From positions 2,406,303-2,470,302 of the forward strand of contig JAZAYU010000061.1 in assembly GCA_038501625.1 (NCBI GenBank): a stretch of 64,000 nucleotides of DNA, read 5' to 3'. The first letter of the stretch is position 1, and each line of letters starts with the position of its first letter. The translations under genes and the position numbers were made by a program. Below are positions 45,964 to 57,739 of the stretch, piece after piece. Below the pieces are notes generated by a model that saw only the letters and a program-made list of their open reading frames with translations, made no database searches and had not been told where the DNA came from. This stretch comes from Corbicula japonica (taxonomy: Eukaryota; Mollusca; Bivalvia; Venerida; Cyrenidae).

Positions 45964-47768
45964 TGTCGCCTGCGGTAGCAGGTAGACACATAGGGATCCT
46001 ATTGTCCGTCGACGTCGTCGTCGGCGTCGTCGGCGTCGTCCGGTAGTCCCCAAGCTTTAACATGAAACTTAATGTGGCCTATAACTTTAAAAGTACTTGT
46101 CCTATTCACTTCATACTTGGAATATATCATCAGCATGAACACAGCGATCCGTGACAACAAGAACGATAACTCCTCTTTCACTATTTTATGAGTTATGCCC
46201 CTTTCAAATGCAACTTTAACATGAAACTTAATGTGGCCTATAACTTCGAAAGTACTTGTCCTATTCACTTCATACTTGGAATATATCATCAGCATGAACA
46301 CAGAGATCTGTGACAACAAGAACCATAACTCCTCTATCACTATTTTATGAGTTATGCCCCTTTCAAATGCAACTTTAACATGAAACTTAATGTGGCCTAT
46401 AACTTTGAAAGTACTTGTCCTTTTCACTTCATACTTGGAATATATCATCAGCATAAACACAGCGATCCGTGACAACAAGAATGATAACTCCTCTGTCACT
46501 ATTTTATGAGTTATGCCCCTTTCAAATGCAAACTTTAACATGAAACCTAATGTGGCCTATTACTTTGAAAGTACTTGTCTTATTCCCTTTATACTTGGAA
46601 TATATCATTACCATAAACACAGCAATCCGTGACAACAAGAATGATAACTCCTCTGTCACTATTTTATGAGTAATGCCCCTTTCAAATGCAACTTTAACAT
46701 GAAACTTAATGTGGCCTATAACTTTGAAAGTATTTGTCCTATTTGCTTCATACTTGGAATATATCATCAGCATGAACACAGCGATCCATGACAACAAGAA
46801 CGATAACTCCTCTTTCATTATTTTATGAGTTATGCCCCTTTCAAATGCAACTTTAACATGAAACTTAATGTTGCTTATAACTTTGAAAGTACTTGTCCTA
46901 TTCACTTCATACTTGGAATATATCATCAGCATGAACAATGCCATCTGTGACGACAAGAACGATAACCCCAGTTTCAATATTTTTAAGTTATGCCCCTTTC
47001 CAATGCAACTTTAACTTGAGACTTAATGTTGCCTATAACTTTTAAAGTATTTGTCCTATTCACTTCATACTTGGAATATATCATCAACATGAACAATGCC
47101 ATCTGTGACGACAAGAATGATAACTCCAGTTTCAATATTTTTTAGTTATGCCCCTTTCAATGCAACTTTAACCTGAAACTCAATGTTGCCTATAACTTTG
47201 AAAGTACTTGTCCTATTCACATCATACTTGGAATATATTATCAGCATGAACAATGCCATCTGTGACGACAAGAATGATAACTCCAGTTTCAATATTTTTT
47301 GAGTTATGCCCCTTTCAAATGAAACTTTAACCTGAAACTTAATGTTGCCTATAACTTTGAAAGTACTTGTCCTTTTCACTTCATACTTGGAATATATCAT
47401 CAGCATGAACAATGCCATATGTGACGACAAGAATGATAACTCCAGTTTAAATATTTTTTGAGTTATGCCCCTTTGAAATGCAACTTAAACATTAAACTTA
47501 ATGTTGCCTGTAAAATAGAAATACTTGTTCAATTCACTTTATACTTTGAATAACTCATCTGCATTTACAAACCAATTTTTGAAGATGATAACTCAGGTTT
47601 CAGTTATTCCCCTTTTAAATGCAATTAAGATGACACATGTGTTCAGTGGTTTAGTATTGAAATCAACTTTAATAAAATATTTTTATTATATATGATTAAA
47701 CATAGGCCCACATTTCAACTTTTTCCATGCAGGCGACACATGTGTTCCGCGGAACACAACATTCTAGT
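45964..47768. mobile_element. Pearl-like satellite element nested in the retrotransposon
   Basis: The left end tgtcgcctgcggtagcagg is inverted at the right end (gcaggcgacacatgtgttcc). A gtcgtcgtcggcgtcgtc microsatellite (46,012-46,036) is followed by about ten ~160-bp units ('gtgacaacaagaatgataac', 'gagttatgcccctttcaaat', 'acttggaatatatcatcagc'). The same unit opens this window at 1-230. Confidence 0.88.
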
Positions 47769-47916
47769 TTGTTTTGTTGACATGATTAAAAATTTTCTAG
47801 AAACATATTACTGTATATTTATGTCTGTTGAATTCGTAATTTGTTTGAATTTTGGAAGTGCTGTTTCATGTTCGTTTAGAATATATATTAATTTTATATG
47901 CCCGTTCTTTAAACTT

Positions 47917-48035
47917 CATGTTGCGCCTCGCAAGTGCTTGTCGTACGACTATCAAATAACAATCTGAAATGTTATTTGTCGTTTGTGTTGCTTTATAAAG
48001 TTAACTAGTTTGTGACGGAATGGTGCGGAAGGGAA
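47917..48035 (+). repeat. Split direct repeat B1
   Basis: catgttgcgcctcgcaagtg to ggtgcggaagggaa. Directly abuts A2 and matches B2. Confidence 0.93.
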
Positions 48036-48219
48036 ATATAGTTTTCTGAGTTTGAGTTTACGAATTAAAAGAAAACTATTTTCCCTTCGGTATAAGTAAG
48101 TCACAAACGTGATTTCGCGCGCTATATGTCATAGCGCACGGGCTTTCAGTGCATAATGTATAATGTGGTCATTCAGCTTTGCGAGGCGTAACTGGACGGT
48201 CATACAATTTTAACAGATT
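48036..48219 (+). repeat. Split direct repeat A2
   Basis: Copy of A1; differs mainly by lacking 2 bp in 'cacaaacatgtgat'. Confidence 0.93.
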
Positions 48220-48366
48220 TTATATGTCATTTGATTATGATAAGTATCAACAAGAAATGTTATTCATTGTTTGATATATTGAGTTTATGAAGAAATTTAA
48301 AGAAAAATTGGCAATGTCATTTCTGTGTTAAGATTGATGGTTTTGTACTATTGTTTCTTGTATGCA

Positions 48367-48485
48367 CATGTTGCGCCTCGCAAGTGCTTGTCGTACGACT
48401 ATCAAATAACAATCTGAAATGTTATTTGTCGTTTGTGTTGCTTTATAAAGTTAACTAGTTTGTAACGGAATGGTGCGGAAGGGAA
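48367..48485 (+). repeat. Split direct repeat B2
   Basis: Copy of B1 with one or two substitutions. Its end marks the retrotransposon's right boundary. Confidence 0.93.
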
Positions 48486-49375
48486 CTGCTATTTTTAATA
48501 TATTGTGCCAGAGTGATTACTGTTTAGTCAATGGTTTTGATGCAAAGAATACTTCATACTTTATTCCAATAACGCAGCAAAATAACACTTTAACTTGTTT
48601 AATAACGTCGTTTATTCTGAAAATACGAGTATATAGAAACAATCGTACCTTTTTATACGCACGTCGAAGACGTGTCGTATTATGGGAACACCGATGGCAC
48701 AGCGATGTCTGCTCAATAACACAAACATTTGTTGACCGATCTTCAACAAACCATGGGGAAATGTTTATGGGCATAATATCTCGGCTAAGTTCGATAACCA
48801 GCCAAATTGCTTCAACTACTTCAGAGTTATGGCCCATTTGGCACTTTTGTTTAATAATGACTTAAAATAATTAGCCTCAAGTGTTAGGTGTTAATGTATT
48901 ATTTTTTGGCATAATTCGGAAGAGTTCACACATGCCTACATCTAATATAATATGAATTTATCTAATTGTCGAGATCAGGGATGAGTTGGATATTATTCAC
49001 CAAGACAACTTGTTTTATATGGCAAACATGTAATATTTGGTAAAATACGGTTTAATTGATCATGTTCATAGAAAATCAAAGCACTGAAAGTACTGATGGT
49101 GGCGTTTTAGAGTGATTGTCATGTAACATCATCTATAGATTGTTTGGAGTTTCCTATTGGAGGAGTATGAAGGAACTTTCGGATGGCAGAGCAAAAGTTT
49201 GCATGCCCGGCTTCTGCTTTATCAAGTTTTTTTACCACGGATTTTCGGGCGGATGCTTATATCCAAGACTAAAGTCATTTTGTGCCAGGAAAAATATATA
49301 ATAAGTCAACCTTTGATTTGAAACTTTAAATTGACAATAAAGAAGTGAACACACATGGACAAATAAAAATACTTT
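48486..49375. other. Intergenic, repeat-derived
   Basis: A 131-codon plus-strand frame contains the 'agttatggcccatttggca' dispersed-repeat motif and is not a gene. 'tattattcaccaagacaact' near 48,990 is a piece of the SINE-like family. Confidence 0.5.
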
Positions 49376-49465
49376 AAAAAATGAAATATGCATATCAGGA
49401 ATGACCACATCCAGCATACACAGCCTCCCCACACAGCCAAAAAGTAGAGAGGAAAAGAGAAACTA
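49376..49465 (+). repeat. SINE-like repeat, 5' fragment
   Basis: 'aaatgaaatatgcatatcag' to 'ccacacagccaaaaagtaga'. Confidence 0.65.
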
Positions 49466-50610
49466 TGATATAGTTGCTATATGCACTTTGATTTGAAACA
49501 ATATTTATTTATTATTAGGAAATAAAAGATATGCAAAAATAAAAATAATATGACTATAAAACAATTAAAAAAATAAGTCAGAGCACTGCATCATATCTAA
49601 TTAAATTGAAACGCTTTAAACGCTTTGGAGTTTCGTCTAAAGTTGCACTTCAAAGCCTTCTTTTTTGTTAGAATGTCATGCTAATTGCCGACTAGCTTTT
49701 TGGAAACTAAAACTTGTTTGAAAACGTACCGTGTGCAAAAAAGTTGCATCGTGGTTAATGGATGATTTTTTTTTGTTCTTTTCGAATAATATGACTATAA
49801 AGCAATTTTATAAAAATTAGGCAGAGCACTGCATCAAATCTAATAAATTTTTAAAACGCTTTAAAAATTCGCCTGAAGTTTACACTTTAAAGCCGTATTT
49901 CATTAATATCCATGCTTATTGTTTAATCAAATATCCCTCAAAATTCTGCATGAATGAAATGCCACACCAAGTTTGAGATAAGCTATCATCACCCCATTAT
50001 TATTCTTGCAATTATCAATGGTAAATGTCCGAATATCCCTTGAATAAGTTATATTTATTATTGTTCCTATCTTGGCTTATCAGTACTAATTACAAGCAAA
50101 GCCCTCTGTTGAAAGCTGATCAGTGTATTGCTATTTGTAAACACATACACTGCTGCGAGATCACCTGTTTACCTAATAACAATTGCGCAGCGCCGTCTAC
50201 CGTCTCATAAACTCAGTGAACTCTCTGGAGGTAAAATGATCGAATTTCACTTTTGGTAACCGCGTTCGACTATATAAGTAGATAGAGACCCAGGTACCAT
50301 TTTGATCATGTGACCAAAATTCAATTGTGAAACACTGGGCGGCGTTTTTAAACGCCACCCAATAATAAAATCCATATTACTGCTCACGCCGCCTAGCCCC
50401 GGATTTAGCGCAACTCAATATTTACAACTGTTACAGTACATATTTGATCCTTTGAAAACAACGGAGAACCAGTAGTGGCAAGTGTGAGGTTGGTGCACAC
50501 TAAAACATAAACTTCCGTTAATCGTTTGTGTTGTTATATTTGCAATTAATCTTTTTATAAACCACTGCTCTGCTTTCCTCTCTGCTTTAAAATTGGCTTT
50601 ATGGGAAGTG
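49466..50610. other. Intergenic, no gene seen
   Basis: Contains an internal duplication: 49,550-49,680 and 49,785-49,905 share 'atatgactataaa(a/g)caat', 'cagagcactgcatca', 'aaacgctttaaa' and 'aaagcc'. Repeat fragments lie near 50,390 and 50,470. Confidence 0.5.
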
Positions 50611-50679
50611 TGTGTGTGTGCGTGTGTGCGTGCGTGCGTGCGTGTGTGTGTGTATGTGTGTGTGTGTGTGTGCGCGCGC

Positions 50680-50730
<51 letters not shown>
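50605..50730. repeat. (TG)n microsatellite with cg interruptions
   Basis: Alternating purine-pyrimidine tract, including gcgcgcgcgcg at 50,671-50,681, about 125 bp; prone to left-handed DNA. Confidence 0.95.
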
Positions 50731-50731
<1 letters not shown>

Positions 50732-50739
50732 CTTTTCCT

Positions 50740-52460
50740 GGTATGCACTTTTCACATTTTAATTAATGGATATATAAATAAATGTTAATTTGGTTAAACA
50801 AGTGAAATAGACAAAGGAAATTCTTGGAAATTATCGTGTTGAATATTTTCAAGTGACGTGTATATTTATGTTATATTAAACGTAATTATATGACTATTCG
50901 TAATGCGGAAGAGTATCATGAATCATGTACACTAACGTTATTATTAACATTATTAACGTCATATGGTATAAAAATACAATCATAATGACGATATTATCTT
51001 GCTGTTAGTTCTTTTTTTTAAGTTATAACAAAACATTATTGTTTGATGTCAACGAAAAGCTAATTTACCAGATACGAAACGCTTTGGTTGCACCTGGTGC
51101 CATTATCTGAAACTTAAATTAGTAGAATACAAAGTCGATGGTTACGCGTTTTAAAGCAGCATGAGCACGATACATGACATAATTTTACTTGATAGTTCAT
51201 TATTTTGTGAGCTTGCATGCTGCTGAATTTAACATTGGCGAGAAGGTGGGTAGGTTTGAGCTTTTTACCTCAAGCAACTTTAGTACACGTTTGTTTATGA
51301 AAACCTTGCAGAGACACTTTGAGGTTGGTGCACAAAAGTACCTGGTTAAGACTCTGAGTGGAAAATCTGCTCTGCTACTGACCGCTTGATGGCGGTAACC
51401 CACTGGTTCTCCTTTTCGTTTTTAATATTTTTTTTGTGACTATCTTATTTTTGCAAATAATCCTTTTATGAACACATGTCGTTTTCTACTATTTCGGAGT
51501 CTGTGTTATCTGGATGTGTGTTTTTCTTTGATGTAAAACATATTTTAGTTTGGTCGCTTGTACGTTTTTTTAAGTTTAAACAAACGACGGAAAAGTCAGT
51601 AACAACTGAGCCCGTGTACTACATGTTTGGGTCATTATATTATTTTGTAAACTACATTTAAATTAATGATATTAATTTTTTGATGGGATGAGGCGAAATG
51701 TACTGTTGACAAGCGCATTATTACAACTAAGGCTGCGGTTTCTTTAGCTTGCGTATGCGTACATTCATATCTATTTTCAAAGTATTGTTGTTTATTTTCG
51801 TAGTGTAGCGAGATAAAATGTTTTATTTGAAACATAAGACACACTGAGGTAGAGTGTATATAGATAGCGTAAAAAATAATGTCAATCACCAATCAAACTG
51901 TAATGTTGGTTGAATAGTCCCCACTCCCCAATACCTCTTTCATAATAATTATAATTAACATAACAAATAAAATGTATTTAAAACAATTTTTTATGGAAAA
52001 GTTATATAAGCGTTTACCATCAAACAGCTTGCAACCACAAAATATCACTGTGCTATTTTAAGTCGATGAAAATTAAACTATTAAAGTCACGGAACAAGAA
52101 ACATGAAAATATTGCAGGCTCGGGTTGACTTAGCCTCTACATTGGCAGTAAAGGATATTACATAAAACTGCCAACAACATATCGCCCCGGGTTTGGAGAA
52201 ACACAATATTTACACAAGTAAACAGTTCAAAGTTTGATCCATCTCAGCATGGAACCTTCCACGTTGTATTTGCAGATGTTAACATGATATAAAGGTTAAA
52301 TCCTATCTTTCATAACATTGACTAGACCAAAATCGGCTACACTTTTGTATGAACAACCTTTATCATAAAAAATATAGAACTAAAAACTGCGAAATATCAT
52401 TTTGAATTCTAGTTTTCTGACAATTGGGTAAACAGTTTGAACATATATTTATAATTTTCT
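50740..52460. other. 3' flank of cysteine-tail copy 3
   Basis: AT-rich, with several open frames of 60-85 codons lacking motifs. 51,300-51,420 holds a diverged SINE-like fragment, and 52,110-52,210 an inverted copy of the ~110-bp repeat. No gene seen. Confidence 0.45.
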
Positions 52461-52469
52461 TCCTCCTAT

Positions 52470-55328
52470 TTAACATTGTTGGAAGCAGCCTAGTCGTTTC
52501 AGACACGCACAGTCCCTCTGGTTCCAGCAATTTGTACAAAACATCGACGAAAGTACCGTGATTATCTGGCCCCTTTCTGCTGTATCGTTCAAGTCCACAC
52601 CTAAAAGAAAGCACAATCTCAATGACACACAAATGAATTCGCTTGCGGAGAGCAGAAAAGAGAAACATGTTTTATTTACGTCTGACCTACATCAGATATC
52701 TGAAACTTTCCTTTACACTTACCAGTTCACACAAGCATATTAATGTCTCCTTCTGTAACCTCTGTTTTTTGTAGAAACAAATATTTATTTTATGTTTTCC
52801 AGCGAATTATAGAGTTTTCTCAGTGAAATAAAAACGGTATTACACTGTTTTGAAACTGTGGAATAACATTTTTTTCACTGAATTTTCCGAACTATTTTTT
52901 TAGCTTGACCTCTCTTTGGTACGCCATTGATGGCACGATGTTTCTTTTGAAAATGATGTAAATTTAAATAAAATAAGATGTTGTTTTTCAGTTTCTTTCG
53001 ATTATAGTGATAGATAAGCCGTTTGAAAAACTTTATTCAGAACTATTTTCTATTGCTTCATCAGTTATGGTTGAAAGTTAAGCGGCTATTGTTTTTTCGG
53101 GCCCTCCACAGGGAACAAGAAACTCTGAGTTTCCAGTTTTTACTGATAATTTTGTAAAGAAAACGTCAAATAAAAATAATTTACACCGTCACAGTTCAAT
53201 ATATAGAGGATATTTGTTTGTTTCATTGAAATATTGATTTTATTTCACTTGTGAACACCAGAAACTGGACTAGCATTTTCACTCGTGGCTACGCAACTCG
53301 TGAAAATATCAGTTTCTGGAGTTCACTCGTGAAAAAATTGATATTTCACTGAAACAAACAAATATCCTCTATATATTGAACTGTGACGGTGTAAATTTCC
53401 ATTATGATTCCTCCCTGTAATAATTCGGGCAATCAATTTATACAACGAAGATAAAATCCTTTTGCAGCACATAAATGTATGATATTATTATCAGCAGTTT
53501 AATCCTGAAAATAGGTCGTAATTGCTTTTTGGCTCAGTGATTTTGCAACACAAATTATATTTGTGAAAATAGTGAGTTGCGCTTAACTCGAGGCTATTCA
53601 GAGGAGACTGTAATAAGCATTTTCAATACTGCTCATGAACATGCTCAATCAAACCAAGCCTGCATTTTTTGATATTTGAAGTCCTCAGTGGTTTTCGTAG
53701 TTACTGTTCTGTGTATTCCTGTATCACTACAAATTATAAAAAAAGTAACTTACGTTTTCCAGTAATGACATATTTCTTGTTGTACCACTCTTTGACTTCC
53801 GGCAAGTCCATAAACTTGCTGTCGACCTTCATGACATCGACCATCTGGTCCTTGAAGGATGTATACTGTGTTTCTGGCAGAACTGGAACCACTGGACGCT
53901 GTAACAAACATTATCATATCAGCATACATTAAACTATGTTATATGCTTGTTTTTTAAACTATGTTATTATGCTTGTTTTTTGTCTATTGTCTTAGGTCGG
54001 CCAAAAGCCGCTATTTGGTGGGGGTTAGGTATTTTGATGAAAACTTAGTTGGAAAACTGACATGAGATACATAAAATATTAGTTTAAATGTGTACAGTTG
54101 TTGACAACATTAAAAATCAGAACAGGGGTAACTAAAGTGTAAATATGGGCGGAACCCGGGGCTAGGCATGGACGGTAATATGCAGTCCCGTTACTGCCCA
54201 TGAACAGGCTCAACCAAACCGAGCCTACAATATTTTGATTGTTGTCGTGTTCGGTGACTTTAAAAAAGGTGAAATATGCATATCAGGAATTGCGACATTC
54301 AGAAAAACAGCATGCCCACACAGTCAAGAAGAAGAGAGAGGGAGAGAGCATGGTTAATAAAACGATCATTTTTAAAATTAGACACCACAAACAATTAACA
54401 AAACTGAGAACCCGAGGGGTTACCGCCTTGGAACGGTCAGTTGCAAATCAAATTGCCACTGGGGGGGGGGGGGGGGGGGGGGGTTAAACCAGGTTATATG
54501 GTGCACCAAAGGTGCCTTTTCCATGTAATTTTAAAAACCCGTGGAGAAATTGCATAAGCCTAGATCAGGGCCTCTCTTCTGTCCAAAGTTTATATGTTCA
54601 TACACAGTAAGTTTGCACTCGCACAGACTCTTAAAGCGGCATAGGAAATTGCCCCCAGCCCACATTAAGGCAATAACCGATTTTTTTCTTCAGAAACGTG
54701 CAGTTGCAATTTCTTGGTTTAAATAGAAAACAGTAAATTTTCTTTGTTTTGAAAGACAAAAAGAATATTTAACAGAAATACTTTCACAATGACCAGGAGA
54801 GTATTCTTGTTGTCATTTTGCTTTAATACGGTGTATATGTCAAACTAGTTCTTTTCAGCGCATATGGCCTGTAAAACATGTTGAGAATTGTTTTAGGCAG
54901 ACAATGACACTTAGAGCTAAACATGCAATTTGAAGATGATAAAAAAAACGTCAACGGGGCAGGGGATAGTTTACTAGTTAAGTCCTGATTGATGTTTTTA
55001 ATGTTTCGGATAACCCTGATTAAATCCATTAAACTAGTCTCGATAAAAAAAATTAACATTCTTTTTGAATATTGTTAAACTCTGAAAGAGGCCTCGGAAA
55101 CTTTCCTCTGCGCCATAACAACAATGGAGCAGAAAGCTTCGGTTCAAACTGGACTTGTACAAACAGGAAAACGGGAAAAAAGAATAACGGTTTCTAAACT
55201 AATTGACTAACTGTTTTAACACTCACCTTATATATATCTACTTCAGGGGCACGTTGAGGTGTTAAACGCACACCTGACGAGCTTATAATAATTGCCAACA
55301 AAATTATAAATTCACGTAAGAAGTCCAT
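52470..55328 (-). CDS. Secreted six-cysteine-tail protein, copy 3 (125 aa)
   Basis: Exons (minus): 55328-55227 (signal peptide MDFLREFIILLAIIISSSG), 53898-53754, 52600-52470; phases 0 and 1, 378 nt with stop. Exon 2: LPETQYTSFKDQM, MKVDSK, LPEVKEWYNKKYVITGK, then R across the junction. The resulting GKR is a possible prohormone-type cleavage/amidation site absent from copy 2. The last exon reads IITVLSSMF then CTNCWNQRDCACLKRLGCFQ, QC, stop. The six-cysteine pattern is identical to copies 1 and 2. Exons 2 and 3 match copy 2 in length exactly. Likely a small secreted disulfide-rich peptide; whether it is released from the exon-2 region by processing is inference. Function unknown. Confidence 0.82.
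53179..53397. mobile_element. Foldback MITE, near-complete palindrome
   Basis: 'aatttacaccgtcacagttc' and its inverse at the right, with 'aggatatttgtttgtttca' pairing inside. Intron 2 of cysteine-tail copy 3. Confidence 0.88.
54262..54530 (+). repeat. SINE-like dispersed repeat with a G homopolymer
   Basis: Family of 19.0 kb from 'ggtgaaatatgcatatcagg' to 'aaaccaggttat'. The usual 'actgggggtttaaacc' has expanded to a run of about 20 G at 54,462-54,483, a likely slippage or sequencing-sensitive site. Intron 1 of cysteine-tail copy 3. Confidence 0.75.
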
Positions 55329-55329
55329 T

Positions 55330-56260
55330 TTCACTTTTCTTAACTAAGGAAAAATACACTTTAAAATACACAGCGGACGAGTAGAAAAACATTTATAAGG
55401 TAATTTCTGATAATTAAGGTCTTACGTAAATATCAAAGTTAATATTAATTTCGTGAGAGGATGAAGCGGGACATGATATAAACAAGTACATACAGCGCAG
55501 TAAAGACACGAGTATCGTTGGCTGCGGTTTCTAAAGTTAGTTGATATGCCCATTAATAATTTGTCGAGAGTTTGTGTAAAGTACAGTGCTTAGATTTGTT
55601 GTTTTATTTAATGCGTCAGATGCAGACTTATTTATCTGTTCGTTTCAGACTTTTCTTGGGTAAGTCTGTTTATTTCTGTTTTTCACAAATATACCGACCG
55701 ATTGGTGCCATTGCACCACTTTTTTTCTGACAGAACTAACAGGTATAAGTTTCACTTTTTGGTAAATATAATACTCCATCGCCATTCGTTATTACTGGTA
55801 CATGCAAAAGCAGGCGAACAGATAAACAAGAAATATCTTTAAAAAAGATAAACGGCGTTGATGGAAAAGATTTATATATACATGTATATAAGAAAGAAAG
55901 AAATACAGAGAGGCAAAGCAGACACAGTTTAGTTATTTTATTTTATTTGTTATAGCTGTCGACGAACCCTCCCTGCTTTCTTAGTATGACTTAGAGATTA
56001 AGCGACCGAATCATGACAACTCATAAATTTATTGAAAGTGTCTTTCAAAAAAATGTTGAAGCTGTTGCAACAATTTCATACAGTGATAACAAGTCGATTA
56101 AAGATACTGAAGCAAAATATTCAGTTTCAATAAAATACCTCGTGTAGAGTGAGAATTCAAGATGAATAAATGTCCTTGAAATTTAATAAATATAAATAAT
56201 AACAGCCTGTTACAAGAGCGAAATCTACAAACTTTTACGTATATTAACTTTAAAAAAAGT
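55330..56260. other. Upstream region of cysteine-tail copy 3
   Basis: Probable promoter side of the gene starting at 55328 (minus). No named element or gene seen. Confidence 0.4.
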
Positions 56261-56263
56261 GTC

Positions 56264-56336
56264 CGTCCTGAGTATTGAACCCGGGGCCTCCGCTTGAGAG
56301 GCGAGAGTGTTAGCCACTACACTACAATAAACTTGT
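56264..56336 (-). repeat. tRNA-Glu-like pseudogene or SINE head
   Basis: On the minus strand: 'gtagtgtagtggctaacac' (A box), an anticodon loop ctctcaa (anticodon CTC) and 'gggttcaatac' (B box), followed by a T run. The T-arm and acceptor stems pair poorly, so it is probably not a working tRNA. Confidence 0.6.
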
Positions 56337-56854
56337 ATTTCGTACTGGAAATTAACAATCACTATCAAAGGAACTAGACAGGAACCAGTAAGAACTAGGA
56401 ATATCTACACTTCTCTTTCGTTTTACACTGTGTATTGTATGCAAGTGTTACCTGACACCCAAGAATATTCCATATAATATTGTATTTAAGCCATCAATAT
56501 TGACTTAACTGGTTACTTAAATCGTAAATATGTTTTTCCTCCAATACAACGCCCACTAACAACCAATCGAATTAATCTATTTGATATTTCCGCTGCATAA
56601 TAATAAAAATCCCACTAGATACCTCTCCACCCTGCTAGATGCCTCTCTGGTGTAAATAGCTACCAATCGAAATAGTTTACTTTAGTATTTCATTTTCCCT
56701 CTGCATAATAAGAGAATACGAGTATTATTTACAACATTTCATTGGTCGAAAAACTAGGTCAAAAGTGAGCTTAGACATCTAACGCCGAAAAAGGTAGCAA
56801 AAATGTAAATTAGAGCAAACGTTTAAGACTTAAATAATCAAGTCCATGATTTTA

Positions 56855-56965
56855 AAATTAACAAGAAAAGTATAACACAGATGTGTTGTATGTGGACGAC
56901 ATTTAAAAGAAGTTAGCTGTTGGGTGTAAGAGTTCATGCAGGTGATGGATTGTTTTTAAACAAAG
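56855..56965. repeat. Dispersed repeat shared with 14.3 kb
   Basis: Second copy of the sequence upstream of the hyaluronidase gene ('aacaagaaaagtataacaca', 'gttcatgcaggtgatggatt'). Confidence 0.75.
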
Positions 56966-57352
56966 AAAGAATTAAGTGATAATATACAATGTATTGATGT
57001 CTTTTATTGGCAAAGGTTATTGAACGTTGATTAGGATGTGCTTGTGTATTACATGTAGTTGTGGAACGCGTTGTATACAAGGAGTGCGGCTTGAAATGAA
57101 ATATACCGGAAATGGTATGGCCTGGGGTTAATGATGAAATTTGTTTGCTGAACATTTACAAGTTTGCAGTAAATATAGTGAATGATTTGAAAACAAACGA
57201 ATTGAACAGTTTTCCTTTTAAATATAATGATAACTAGCTGGAAAATAGTGGAAGAGATGGTTGCTATGGTTACATGCATTATGATAAAGAATTGCCAGAA
57301 CTATATGTGTTGATATGTATTCATTTTAGGATACAAAATAATTTCTCACATT

Positions 57353-57533
57353 TTAAGGATTTACTACACTCCTCCTTGCACCTTTATTGATAAAAAAGAA
57401 AAGCATCAACATTTCAAAAACTGCAAAAATGCCTTTTAATGAAATTTTGCACAAATGAATGTTAATGTTGTTTAGTTTGATAATTTTCTTTTTAATCGAT
57501 GGTCGAACAAGGAGGAATGTAGTGGATCGTTAA
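57353..57533. mobile_element. TTAA-flanked foldback MITE, internally deleted copy
   Basis: Same terminal sequence as the 690-bp copies (ttaaggatttactacactcc) but only 181 bp long: the inner arms are gone, leaving the terminal hairpin. Confidence 0.8.
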
Positions 57534-57576
57534 GAGCACTCAAAATTTCATAAATGTAACTTATTTTTCATTATTG

Positions 57577-57705
57577 TCATTGTAGATTTTCATAAGTAGA
57601 TACTCTACTGAGAGCTATGTAAGCCATTCCTCCTTGTAATATCGTTTTCCCGATATCAACAGCAGCTGAAGATAATGTTAGATCTTGCACTTTGTAGAAA
57701 GTTAC
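57577..57705 (-). pseudogene. PIF1-type helicase C-terminal relic
   Basis: Minus-strand frame VTFYKVQDLTLSSAAVDIGK followed by QGGMAYIALSRVSTYENLQ and a stop. It matches the end of PIF1/Helitron-type helicases, where a HKSQGLTL-like motif V and an MAYVALSR motif VI are conserved. The normal His-Lys-Ser-Gln of motif V is altered to YKVQ and no upstream helicase is visible. It is most likely a fragment left by a Helitron or a retroposed PIF1. Confidence 0.75.
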
Positions 57706-57739
57706 ACCAACATTTACTTTTCATGAAGGAGTTACCTGG

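Larger units (their letters stand above)
41200..48485 (+). mobile_element. PAT/Ngaro-type tyrosine-recombinase retrotransposon (DIRS order), decayed
   Basis: Split direct repeats define the element: A1 41200-41385; B1 47917-48035 abutting A2 48036-48219; B2 48367-48485. A1/A2 differ by a 2-bp indel and few bases, and B1/B2 are nearly identical. This A1-ORFs-B1A2B2 layout is diagnostic of PAT/Ngaro-like elements, which integrate by tyrosine recombinase without making long terminal repeats. Between the repeats are Gag-like, RT/RNase H and recombinase relics in order. Two later insertions enlarge it: 54-bp arrays (44.07-45.36 kb) and a pearl-like satellite element (45.96-47.77 kb). All coding parts contain stops or frameshifts. 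Confidence 0.9.

Noticed and set aside
45999..47430. Minus-strand frames with repeated MLMIYSKYEVNRTSTFKVIG
   Set aside because: Translation of ~160-bp pearl-type satellite units, which also occur outside any gene (1-230).
48470..48865. 131-codon plus-strand frame after B2
   Set aside because: Starts inside the retrotransposon repeat and contains a dispersed-repeat motif; no domain.
52470..52600. Alternative open frame in the last exon of copies 2 and 3 (NHGTFVDVLYKLL...)
   Set aside because: It looks protein-like, but it does not continue the splice phase from exon 2 and the copy 1 comparison puts synonymous changes in the cysteine frame instead.
54462..54483. Run of about 20 G as a regulatory G-quadruplex
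   Set aside because: It is an expansion of a short G run inside a dispersed repeat and its length may be a sequencing artefact.
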